NCBI GenBank assembly: GCA_030426445.1 | Contig: JAUHYS010000108.1 | Span: 1-6,987 of the forward strand | Length of the DNA stretch: 6,987 nucleotides | Direction: 5' to 3' | Origin: a bacterium | GTDB taxonomy: Bacteria > UBA10199 > DSSB01 | Part shown: in pieces, positions 1-6,136 of the stretch | How the letters are laid out: each line of letters opens with the position of its first letter | Numbering within the stretch: the first letter of the stretch is position 1 | The notes under the pieces: generated by a model | Seen by the model: only the letters and a program-made list of their open reading frames with translations | Told to the model about the DNA's origin: nothing | Database searches by the model: none | Translations under genes and position numbers: made by a program

Positions 1-411
1 TCTTTTTGCTTTGGGAGCATAAAGCCCGAGTAAAAAGACCCCATCCCCATATTTTTGACGCAGGGCCCTCAGTTCTGCTACGCGCTTAATTTGTCTTAAC
101 AACAAAACAGAACATCGTTTTTTTTTAAAGAGTTGATTTATTTTTTCTGAAGCAAGTTTAATCAAGGCTGCCCCGTCTTTTTGCTTTTTGCAGATTGCAT
201 CTCCTTCTTTCATTTTATATTTTAATTCCTGATATTTATTGGATTTGGGATAAGTTTGAAAATGATCACTTAAATTGATTTCACAGACATCCATTTTATA
301 TTTTTTGAAAATCTGTTTTAAAACTCGATTAACTTCACTCAGGCCTGTTCCCATTGGGGCAATATAGGCAATAATGGCTTTTTCATTTGAAGACTTGGAA
401 GAGCCTGACAT
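1..411 (-). CDS. Anti-phage dCTP deaminase-like protein (AvcD/DCD group), N-terminal part only
   Basis: The gene starts at ATG 411-409 and stays open for 137 codons to the window edge, so its C-terminus is missing. An in-frame TAA 18 bases upstream makes this the first possible start; AGG lies 9 bases before it. The visible part resembles the N-terminal P-loop-like domain of anti-phage dCTP deaminases. Residues 18-27 (APMGTGLSEV) correspond to the phosphate-binding loop region, without a classical GKT/S. Residues 67-87 carry the M-x-x-GDAI...DGAALIKLA block, and residues 105-133 carry LRQIKRVAELRALRQKYGDG followed by FLLGLYAP, the most diagnostic stretch. In known members a C-terminal zinc deaminase domain (HAE and PCxxC motifs) converts dCTP/dCMP and depletes nucleotides during phage infection. 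That domain would lie outside this window and is not seen. The assignment comes from recalled family patterns, not a search. Without a deaminase domain it would be only a P-loop-like protein of unknown role. Confidence 0.7.
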   Translation of the reverse strand, partial: MSGSSKSSNEKAIIAYIAPMGTGLSEVNRVLKQIFKKYKMDVCEINLSDHFQTYPKSNKYQELKYKMKEGDAICKKQKDGAALIKLASEKINQLFKKKRCSVLLLRQIKRVAELRALRQKYGDGVFLLGLYAPKAKR

Positions 412-454
412 AAAGATTGACCTACCTTAAAGCATGTTAAACTTTTCTTTAGTG

Positions 455-468
455 TGACTTATAAGTCA
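455..468. promoter_or_regulatory. 14-bp perfect palindrome upstream of the deaminase-like gene
   Basis: TGACTTATAAGTCA reads identically on both strands and lies 44 bases upstream of the start at 411. On the minus strand it includes TATAAG (463-458), a 5/6 match to a -10 box, but no good -35 lies at the right distance. It could be an operator or part of a promoter. It could also be partly created by the adjoining repeat, whose end shares the GTCA sequence. Function is inferred only. Confidence 0.35.
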
Positions 469-537
469 TGTCATTCCCGCGAAAGCGGGAATCTATTGAT
501 TTCAAATCCTATGAATCCCCGCCTTCGCGGGGATGAC
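465..537. repeat. Palindromic intergenic repeat with two GC-rich hairpins
   Basis: Two hairpins stand side by side in an AT-rich gap: ATTCCCGC/GCGGGAAT (473-480 with 485-492, loop GAAA) and ATCCCCGC/GCGGGGAT (515-522 with 527-534, loop CTTC). The whole unit is also an imperfect inverted repeat, with GTCAT-type sequence at the left end and ATGAC at the right. It resembles the widespread 'GTCATTCCCGC...GCGGGAATC' repeats of proteobacterial intergenic regions. It lies between the end of the DUF1361 gene and the deaminase-like gene. It could limit read-through or stabilise mRNA ends, but it has no T-tract like a classical terminator. Confidence 0.75.
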
Positions 538-599
538 TCAATATAAAATTGTAAACTGATTTTATTTTCTGAACAAGTGATTTAAAAATTCATTTTTTA

Positions 600-1295
600 T
601 CAACCATTTTCATCACTTACTGCTGAAACGGTTCTAAAATAAAAAGCCAGGTAGGCCACCAGAAAAAATCCAAAAAACAAAACGGTGACAGCAAGACTAC
701 TGGGGTATTGCAAGGGCATAAAAACTCGCGGAACCACATCTGCTAAAACTCCGACCGGATTAAAAAAAATATCCCAACTATTCCATCGCAAAAATCTTCC
801 CAGATAAATACCAAAGCTGCTAAGAAACAAGATAAGAAAAGTACAGATCCAGGCCCATGTTTTTCCATAGCAGGCAGAGAGAAGTTTTTGAATACTTTTT
901 AAAGATACAAAGCCCACCAATAACCCCGCCCAGGAAAAAGACAAAAGTAAAAGCATATCAAACCAAAGTGGCACTGGAGGTTTAGGTGTTAAATGAAGAA
1001 AGTCCGTCACAAGATAAAGGCTGTTGGGGAAAAATAAGAGCCATAAGGGAAGAAAAATCAATTTAAGCCAATGACTTTTTATAAATTGTTTTTTAAAACA
1101 GTTGAGCAAAAAGGAAATCGACAAAGGAATCCAAGCCAAAAACAAATTCCAAACCAAGAAATAATATATAATGGTATTGGAATAACCTGATCTTAGGAAA
1201 ACTAAGACCAGGCTAAACAAAGTGGAAAGTATAATGGGTAAGTAAGAGAGTAGGACTCTTCTCCAGTTTGAATAAAATGTTTCGTTGCGATTCAT
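600..1295 (-). CDS. DUF1361 family multi-pass membrane protein
   Basis: This 231-aa protein is almost entirely hydrophobic, with about six membrane segments (roughly residues 15-35, 43-64, 78-95, 110-131, 147-165 and 202-221). It matches my memory of the DUF1361 family: a WNLFLAWIP motif at 50-57, FFPNSLYLVTD at 88-98, a WFDMLLLLSFSWAGLL segment, and GIYLGRFLRWNSWD at 162-175. The biochemical function of the family is unknown to me; it is an integral inner-membrane protein. I chose ATG 1295-1293 because GGGGG lies four bases before it. A GTG at 1310-1308 would add five residues and overlap the creD stop as GTGA, but its AAGG touches the start codon directly. With the ATG start the gap to creD is 11 bases. 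Either way the two genes appear co-transcribed and translationally coupled, which suggests a shared envelope role. Confidence 0.85.
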   Translation of the reverse strand: MNRNETFYSNWRRVLLSYLPIILSTLFSLVLVFLRSGYSNTIIYYFLVWNLFLAWIPLSISFLLNCFKKQFIKSHWLKLIFLPLWLLFFPNSLYLVTDFLHLTPKPPVPLWFDMLLLLSFSWAGLLVGFVSLKSIQKLLSACYGKTWAWICTFLILFLSSFGIYLGRFLRWNSWDIFFNPVGVLADVVPRVFMPLQYPSSLAVTVLFFGFFLVAYLAFYFRTVSAVSDENG

Positions 1296-1306
1296 GACGC
1301 CCCCTA

Positions 1307-2692
1307 TCACCCTTCATCTTTTTCTACCGACAAACGGTACCAATCGACCTTTCGGGTTACCAACATAATACTGGCCAGGATGGCAAATAAACCGATTGAA
1401 CCAGCTAAAAGGGCATAGTCTTCTAGTTGTAATAAGATATACAAACAAAGATAAAGGCCTGAAAGTGCAGCTCCCATGACCAAGGCTTTCCAAATACTTT
1501 TTAACATGCGTACACTGTAAAAAGTAATCAAGATCACAATGGCGGCTGCAGCATTTAAGTAAGCATAGTTAAAGCCGATAACCTCAGAAAGCGAAAGTAG
1601 CAGCAGGTAAAAGATACAAAGACTAAAACCCACAAATAGATACTGGATGGGGTGCACTTTGACTTTTTTATTAAAAATTTCAAAAAGAAAAAAAGTCAAA
1701 AAGGTCAATGAAACAAAAAGCATCGAATATTTATTTGAGCGCGTGGTCAAGCGATAGTTGTTCACCGGGTTAACCAGGGCCACCGAAAAGGCCTCTTGCC
1801 TAATATTGCTCTCATGCAATTCTCTCTGTAACCATTGTAGCGGGAGACCTCGATTAGAAGCCATGGCTTTCCACTCTGCGGTAAATCCACTCTCGGGTCC
1901 CTCATCGATAATCTGCCGAGAAACCGGTAAGATCGAGCCCGAAAAATTGGGGTGACGCCAATCCGACCTTACTTTTAAATGCGTTTCTTCTCCCAAAGGC
2001 GCCATGGAAAAGGCTAAACTTCCGGTAAGACTTAATTTCGTTTTAAAAGAAAAGGAAGACTGCAGTGGGTCAATATAATTAATCTGGGCACGCAAGGCTT
2101 TATCAAATAGACCCTTGCTATCTCTTAAAGGGCGGAATTCAATTTTTTTTCCGTTCCAATCAAGATAGTTTTTATTTTGTAAATTTTTTATCTCGGACAA
2201 ACCTAAAAGTATATAAGCTTGATCCCATAAAACATCTTGCTCAGAAATCGCCCATTGCGAAAAGTCAGGTTTTTTAAAGGAGCCACTGACTTCAGATAAA
2301 CTTTCATAAACCGGAACTTCAAAGATGCTGCGTTGACGCAACTGACTTTTTAAATTTGAAGTCATTTGTAAATTTTCTGGTAAAAAATATGATAAAGAAA
2401 CCGAATAGCGATCAATATTATCTTCATCACGATAATATTTTTTATAGGGAATCACTAAAACTGGACCCATGATGGTTTGTTCTCTTCCCCAGGTGGCCGC
2501 GATTTCTCGGCTGACTTCGACTTGTCTGTCTTGACGTTCCGAAACCATGAATTGAATAAACAGTAGAGGAATCCCCAACAATAGCGCTAAAAATCCAATT
2601 AAGAACATTTTTCCGACTAACATCAACCTGGAATCCCAAGTTGGAGACTTTTTAGTCGTTGAATCGGTAATTTGTGAATGATTTGCTTCCAT
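1307..2692 (-). CDS. creD: Cell envelope integrity / inner-membrane protein CreD
   Basis: At 461 aa this is close to the usual CreD length (about 450). One membrane segment near residues 25-49 anchors it, followed by SERQDRQ and the family motif GPVLVIPY at 76-83. A large soluble region, probably periplasmic, reaches to about residue 320 and contains the FEVPVYE...SGSF block. The C-terminal third holds about five membrane helices with typical CreD sequence: HPIQYLFVGFSLCIFYLLLLSLSE, then QLEDYALLAGS and TRKVDWYRL near the end. In E. coli creD is the major target of the CreBC two-component system; its loss or overproduction alters envelope properties and colicin tolerance, but its biochemical activity is not established. 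The start is ATG 2692-2690 with AAGGA six bases upstream. No creB or creC is visible here, but a CreB-like repeat array lies just upstream. It is followed closely by the DUF1361 gene. Confidence 0.93.
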   Translation of the reverse strand: MEANHSQITDSTTKKSPTWDSRLMLVGKMFLIGFLALLLGIPLLFIQFMVSERQDRQVEVSREIAATWGREQTIMGPVLVIPYKKYYRDEDNIDRYSVSLSYFLPENLQMTSNLKSQLRQRSIFEVPVYESLSEVSGSFKKPDFSQWAISEQDVLWDQAYILLGLSEIKNLQNKNYLDWNGKKIEFRPLRDSKGLFDKALRAQINYIDPLQSSFSFKTKLSLTGSLAFSMAPLGEETHLKVRSDWRHPNFSGSILPVSRQIIDEGPESGFTAEWKAMASNRGLPLQWLQRELHESNIRQEAFSVALVNPVNNYRLTTRSNKYSMLFVSLTFLTFFLFEIFNKKVKVHPIQYLFVGFSLCIFYLLLLSLSEVIGFNYAYLNAAAAIVILITFYSVRMLKSIWKALVMGAALSGLYLCLYILLQLEDYALLAGSIGLFAILASIMLVTRKVDWYRLSVEKDEG

Positions 2693-2731
2693 AATAAATC
2701 CTTTTGATAAAAAAGTTTTGACCCATTTTGG

Positions 2732-2785
2732 ATTTAAGAGGATGCATTTGAAAAGTAGATGAAGGAAAAATGAAAAAGAAGTGAA
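2732..2785 (-). promoter_or_regulatory. CreB-like tandem box and putative creD promoter
   Basis: Reading the minus strand toward creD, four pentamers are spaced exactly 11 bp apart: TTCAC (2785-2781), TTCAT (2774-2770), TTCAT (2763-2759) and TTCAA (2752-2748), each pair separated by six bases. The known E. coli cre tag is TTCAC-N6-TTCAC; the first pair matches 9 of 10 fixed positions. Ten bases after the last pentamer comes TTAAAT (2737-2732), a possible -10 box, and the matching -35 position is poor, as expected for an activator-dependent promoter. The stretch is pyrimidine-rich on this strand, so some of the match could be chance. Confidence 0.5.
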
Positions 2786-2792
2786 AATTTAA

Positions 2793-3194
2793 TCAGGAAA
2801 AAATATTTAAATTTGAATGTTTGGCAATGTAATCGAAATCTCTATCTTGATGAAGCAAGCTTACCTGATAGTGAATTGCATAGCTGGCAATAAGACAATC
2901 CATCGATTTACGAATTGTCAGGCCTTTCTGTTTGAGTTTTCGGTACAAGGCTGCCGATTGTGTAAAAAGGTCTTCTCGTGCTTCTAAATAATAAAGACTG
3001 TCTAACTCAGCTTTGATTTGTTTAAATTGCACATCACTGCGAATACCCTGCAAAATTTCCATTTTAATCGGGCCACAGAGATATAAGTCGATTTCTTCTT
3101 CAATAGCCTGAGTCATTTTTTCTACTGCAGAAGTGATTCTTCCATTGAAAAAATCAATCCAAACCGAAGTATCGACCATAAGGAGTTTTGTCAT
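2793..3194 (-). CDS. vapC: PIN-domain ribonuclease toxin, VapC family
   Basis: This 133-aa protein has the length and layout of a VapC toxin, a magnesium-dependent endoribonuclease that typically cleaves tRNA or rRNA when freed from its antitoxin. The acidic residues expected in a PIN active site are present: D8 in VDTSVWIDFF, E46 in KMEILQG, D99 in SMDCLIASYA and D117/D119 in HQDRDFDYIA. It therefore looks catalytically intact. Its ATG (3194-3192) overlaps the vapB stop as ATGA, the usual arrangement for coupled translation of antitoxin and toxin. Which RNA it cuts cannot be told from the sequence. It ends about 100 bases before creD, with no clear terminator between them. Confidence 0.92.
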   Translation of the reverse strand: MTKLLMVDTSVWIDFFNGRITSAVEKMTQAIEEEIDLYLCGPIKMEILQGIRSDVQFKQIKAELDSLYYLEAREDLFTQSAALYRKLKQKGLTIRKSMDCLIASYAIHYQVSLLHQDRDFDYIAKHSNLNIFS

Positions 3195-3388
3195 CGTGTA
3201 TTTCTCATTTGCTCCAAGTCACCCTCCCACTTAACTTTTCCACGAAATTGTAATAATTTTTTTTGACGCTGGCGGCGCAAAATTTCCCGCAAGGCAAAAT
3301 CAACTAAGCCACGAAAGCTTTTTTCACCTGTCACTTTAAGAGCTTGTTGAACTAATTTTTCGTCTACGACAACATTGGTTCGTTTCAT
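3191..3388 (-). CDS. vapB: VapB family antitoxin (ribbon-helix-helix type)
   Basis: This 65-aa protein begins MKRTNVVVDEKLV, the typical N-terminal DNA-binding strand and helix of short VapB antitoxins (the DUF2191-like group), followed by SFRGLVDFALREILRR. The C-terminal part, GKVKWEGDLEQMR (about 50-62), is the segment that in this family wraps around and blocks the VapC active site. I chose ATG 3388-3386, with GGAG about eight bases upstream. A longer reading from 3448 would start upstream of, and run through, the promoter and is unlikely. It is expected to neutralise the adjacent VapC and, with it, to repress its own promoter. The stop codon overlaps the vapC start by four bases. Confidence 0.9.
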   Translation of the reverse strand: MKRTNVVVDEKLVQQALKVTGEKSFRGLVDFALREILRRQRQKKLLQFRGKVKWEGDLEQMRNTR

Positions 3389-3412
3389 TAAAAAATCTCC
3401 ATCTTTATTTTT

Positions 3413-3448
3413 ATACACATTATATTTAATAAAAAGGTGTATTGTCAA
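3413..3448 (-). promoter_or_regulatory. vapBC promoter with overlapping inverted-repeat operator
   Basis: The minus strand carries a perfect sigma-70 type promoter: TTGACA at 3448-3443, an 18-base spacer and TATAAT at 3424-3419, giving a likely transcript start near 3412 and a 5' leader of about 24 bases before vapB. Perfect 6-bp arms, ATACAC (minus 3442-3437) and GTGTAT (minus 3418-3413), form an inverted repeat around the -10 box, centre to centre 24 bp. This is a plausible VapB(C) operator; that role is inferred. Confidence 0.75.
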
Positions 3449-3468
3449 TAAGGGCTATTTTATTAAGT

Positions 3469-5250
3469 TTATTTCTCTTTCTTATCACATTGATAACTCA
3501 ACAAATGCTCTTTTTTGATTTTAGATTTTTGGGGATAAGGAAGAGTAGTCTCTTGCATAAAATAAATCTCTAAACCTTTTAACGTATTTTCTTTTTGATA
3601 AAATTGATTCCATAAGCGACATTGATAACTAGCAAACAAAGGTAAATGCTCCCGTTTCTTTTTTAAGTTCATCATATATTTACGCCAACGCTGATTGGGA
3701 TAAGTCGCGGAAACATTTTTAGGTTTTTTAAAATTTAAAACCTGATTTTCTTTCATTAAATCGATTTGCGTCCCATCCTTTAAAGTCGCTGCTAGTACAT
3801 ACCAACCATCATTTAAAGTTGGCCGCGGCGAAAACATATTCCATTTTTGTTCTAAGCGAAAACTGTGTGCGACCCAATATATGGGATTCGGAATTTTTTG
3901 TTTTAACTCATCTTTTACAAAAGGATGAAAGTTCCACCATAAAGTACAAGCTAATAAAAAAATCACGAGTACATGTTGAGTACTGGAAATTTTCCAATTT
4001 TGTTCACGAAATTTAATAAAGCGTGACCAAGCTGAAGCCTGTATCCGATGATTGGCCACCCAAGCGTAAAACTTTTGTCCCAAAGGATAAATAGGCCAAA
4101 GCTTTAGTAGTGGAGCAAAGATTCTTTTATGGGGAGAGTGCCGCAATAAAGTAATGATACCATCAAAGCGAATATCGTTTTTTCCTGCAGCGTCTTGCAC
4201 CACCCAAGAATTTTCACGCTCCATGATTTGACGGATGGTCTCATCACTCTGCGCTGTTGCTATTTGAGTTTCGGGCAACAGTAAAAACTCTTTTAAAATA
4301 TAAACCCATTTTTTACAAAATCCGCAGTCTCGATCGTAATAAATCTTTAGGCCTAATCTTTGTGGCGTTTTGAGTCGCGCAAAAATCTTATCCCAAAATA
4401 AGGTCGGCAAAAAGAGCAGCCACCCAGCCATACTAATATAAGCAAACAGGCCAAGCTCCATATTGAGAGCAAAACCCAGATGCAGAGCTAGCATCAAAAA
4501 AACGAGTGCAATGCGCAGACGCTGAGTATAAAAAGGCAGAAAGACCAAAATGGGTCCCAGTAATTCTAACCAATAAGTATAACGCGTCATCCATTGAAGT
4601 AGCTGTGGAAACTGCCTTAAGTATTCTCCCACAGCTGTTGAAAATTGATCGAGCATCAAGGCCTCATAAACGGCCGAAGCTTGAGTCCAACCCCAAGACG
4701 CTCCGGTCTTGTAAGCCGCACCAAACCAATACACCAAACAAACCTGAATTAAGATAGCCAAACTGGCTGGATTTAAAATCACCTGTTTAGGTTTTTTTTC
4801 GGACGTATCCAAAGCACGATCAATGGAAAAGCAGGCTCCCAAAGGCAAAAACATTCCCCAAAATAAAAACATGCGCAACAAGCTATCCCCTGCTTGTAAG
4901 ATCATGGGGTTACGTGCCTGGATTGAAGCCAACATCAACCACGATAAAAAAGTCATCCAACGCGTACGATAGCCCACAATCAAAAAAAACGCTAAAATAC
5001 CTGCTATGATTAAAAGAACGATTTGAAAAAAAAGTGTGCCATTCACAGCATGAAGATTGAGTTGAAAAAAACCAACATACTTTTGCAAAAGCTCCACCCG
5101 CGGCAAGACCCCAAAATCGGTATAGTGAGCTAAAACACCGCAAGCGCGATTAATCACATCCAATAATAAAATCACCCCTACACCAATACGAAAAGCGGCT
5201 AGCGAGCGTCGGTCAATACCAAAGAGATTTTGCATCAGGGGACGGTTCAT
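3469..5250 (-). CDS. HTTM domain membrane protein fused to a DCC (DUF393) thiol-disulfide-like domain
   Basis: This 593-aa protein has three parts. Residues 10 to about 290 form an HTTM-type membrane domain, related to vitamin K-dependent gamma-carboxylase: FGIDRRSLAAFRIG, AHYTDFGVLPR at 41-51, and YWFGAAYKTGASW around 174-186, with many hydrophobic helices. Residues 300 to about 415 form a DCC (DUF393) domain with the signature YYDRDCGFCKKW; its cysteines are C309 and C312. After a further membrane segment (about 427-440), the C-terminal region carries LEQKWNMFSPRP (467-477) and RWRKYMMNL, blocks I recognise from HTTM proteins. Its substrate and reaction are unknown; a redox role beside a carboxylase-like membrane domain is inference. 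The start is ATG 5250-5248, preceded by GGGGAGG at 11 bases, a slightly long spacing. ATG 5235 lacks a ribosome binding site. The gene is divergent from yebC. Confidence 0.85.
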   Translation of the reverse strand: MNRPLMQNLFGIDRRSLAAFRIGVGVILLLDVINRACGVLAHYTDFGVLPRVELLQKYVGFFQLNLHAVNGTLFFQIVLLIIAGILAFFLIVGYRTRWMTFLSWLMLASIQARNPMILQAGDSLLRMFLFWGMFLPLGACFSIDRALDTSEKKPKQVILNPASLAILIQVCLVYWFGAAYKTGASWGWTQASAVYEALMLDQFSTAVGEYLRQFPQLLQWMTRYTYWLELLGPILVFLPFYTQRLRIALVFLMLALHLGFALNMELGLFAYISMAGWLLFLPTLFWDKIFARLKTPQRLGLKIYYDRDCGFCKKWVYILKEFLLLPETQIATAQSDETIRQIMERENSWVVQDAAGKNDIRFDGIITLLRHSPHKRIFAPLLKLWPIYPLGQKFYAWVANHRIQASAWSRFIKFREQNWKISSTQHVLVIFLLACTLWWNFHPFVKDELKQKIPNPIYWVAHSFRLEQKWNMFSPRPTLNDGWYVLAATLKDGTQIDLMKENQVLNFKKPKNVSATYPNQRWRKYMMNLKKKREHLPLFASYQCRLWNQFYQKENTLKGLEIYFMQETTLPYPQKSKIKKEHLLSYQCDKKEK

Positions 5251-5304
5251 AGTGGAAAATTCCTCCCCTTATTTCAAACATATTTATTAAATTCTTTAAA
5301 TAGG

Positions 5305-5333
5305 AATATAAGAAATTAATTTCTCCTTGAGAA
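5305..5333 (-). promoter_or_regulatory. Possible promoter of the HTTM-DCC gene
   Basis: On the minus strand TTCTCA (5333-5328), a 17-base spacer and TATATT (5310-5305) give a moderate sigma-70 match, 4/6 and 5/6, about 55 bases before the start codon. The -35 lies in the same bases as the proposed yebC -35 on the other strand. The region is AT-rich, so the call is tentative. Confidence 0.3.
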
Positions 5334-5335
5334 AT
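5311..5335. promoter_or_regulatory. Palindrome and overlapping hairpin in the divergent intergenic region
   Basis: AGAAATTAATTTCT (5311-5324) is a perfect 14-bp palindrome. Overlapping it, ATTTCTC and GAGAAAT (5319-5325 and 5329-5335) can form a 7-bp stem with loop CTT. Both lie between the divergently read HTTM-DCC and yebC genes, over their proposed -35 boxes. They may be a shared operator, but AT-rich palindromes of this size can also be chance. Confidence 0.3.
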
Positions 5336-5355
5336 CACAATAACTTCGTTATCAA
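5327..5355 (+). promoter_or_regulatory. Possible promoter of yebC-ruvC
   Basis: TTGAGA (5327-5332), a 17-base spacer and TATCAA (5350-5355) resemble a sigma-70 promoter (5/6 and 4/6). The expected transcript start near 5362 would leave a leader of about 25 bases that includes the GAGG ribosome binding site at 5377-5380. The support is only the motif match. Confidence 0.35.
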
Positions 5356-5386
5356 AGGAAATCACTTATCTATTATGAGGTAGTTT

Positions 5387-6133
5387 ATGTCAGGTCATTC
5401 TAAATGGGCGACGATTAAAAGAAAAAAAGGCGCCCTGGATGCCAAACGCGGCAAAATTTTTTCTAAACTGATCAAAGAAATCACGGTGGCAGCCCGTATG
5501 GGAGGCGGCGATCCCGATGGCAACCCGCGACTTAGGCAGGCCATTGATGCAGCCAAGGCGCAAAATATGCCACACGATAATATCACGCGTGCGATCAAAA
5601 AAGGCAGTGGCGACCTGGATGGTGTCAATTATGAAGAAATCACCTACGAAGCTTATGGCCCGGGTGGCGTCGCCATTTTAGTAGAAGTCATGACCGACAA
5701 TAAAAATCGCAGTGTAGCCGAAATCCGTCATATACTCAGCAAGGGTGGTGGCAATATGGGAGAGTCCGGTTCGGTGGCCTGGATGTTTCACAAAAAAGGC
5801 AACATCATTATCGAAAAATCTGCCGCTAGCGAAGAACAAATTATGGAAGCCGCCTTGGATGCCGGCTTAGAAGACCTAGTGGATGAAGGCGAAACCTTTA
5901 GCGTCAGTACCGACCCCAGCCAATATGAAGACGTTTGTGAGGCCATAAAAGCACAAAATATCCCTATTTTGGAATCTAGCGTTTCAATGGTCCCAGAAAA
6001 CCTGATTCAATTAAGTGGAGACGCCGCCGAAAAAATGTTGCGCTTGATGGAAAATCTCGAAGACCATGACGATGTCCAAAAAGTTTACGCCAACTTTGAT
6101 ATTTCGGATGAAGATATGGAGAAATATTCATAA
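5387..6133 (+). CDS. yebC: YebC/PmpR family (TACO1-like) protein
   Basis: This 248-aa protein is full length for the family. It starts MSGHSKWATIKRKKGALDAKRGK, the highly conserved N-terminal signature, followed by GGDPDGNPRLRQAID, AKAQNMPHDNITRAIKKGSG, YEAYGPGGVAI (88-97) and KGGGNMGESGSVAWMF (119-134). The family was long annotated as transcriptional regulators because PmpR binds DNA. Its mitochondrial relative TACO1 is a translational activator, and recent work on bacterial YebC supports a ribosome-associated role at difficult sequences such as proline runs; which role applies here cannot be read from the sequence. GAGG lies six bases before the ATG. The gene is followed by ruvC after three bases, a pairing common in many bacteria. 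Its codons look more GC-rich than those of the minus-strand genes. Confidence 0.96.
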   Translation: MSGHSKWATIKRKKGALDAKRGKIFSKLIKEITVAARMGGGDPDGNPRLRQAIDAAKAQNMPHDNITRAIKKGSGDLDGVNYEEITYEAYGPGGVAILVEVMTDNKNRSVAEIRHILSKGGGNMGESGSVAWMFHKKGNIIIEKSAASEEQIMEAALDAGLEDLVDEGETFSVSTDPSQYEDVCEAIKAQNIPILESSVSMVPENLIQLSGDAAEKMLRLMENLEDHDDVQKVYANFDISDEDMEKYS

Positions 6134-6136
6134 ATC

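Noticed and set aside
465..537. The twin hairpins as a CRISPR fragment or rho-independent terminator
   Set aside because: There are only two unequal palindromes without regular spacers, and no T-tract follows either stem on either strand.
1758..1955. Plus-strand open frame inside creD
   Set aside because: It is antisense to a well-supported conserved gene, and its protein has no recognisable features.
2442..2639. Second minus-strand open frame inside creD
   Set aside because: It is an out-of-frame shadow of the CreD N-terminal coding sequence with no family resemblance.
3389..3448. Longer 85-aa reading of vapB
   Set aside because: The extension would lie over the promoter itself, upstream of the likely transcript start; the family normally begins at MKRTN, where a good GGAG site exists.
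4506..4757. Plus-strand open frame of 83 codons inside the HTTM-DCC gene
   Set aside because: It is antisense to a conserved membrane protein and has no ribosome binding site or domain pattern.
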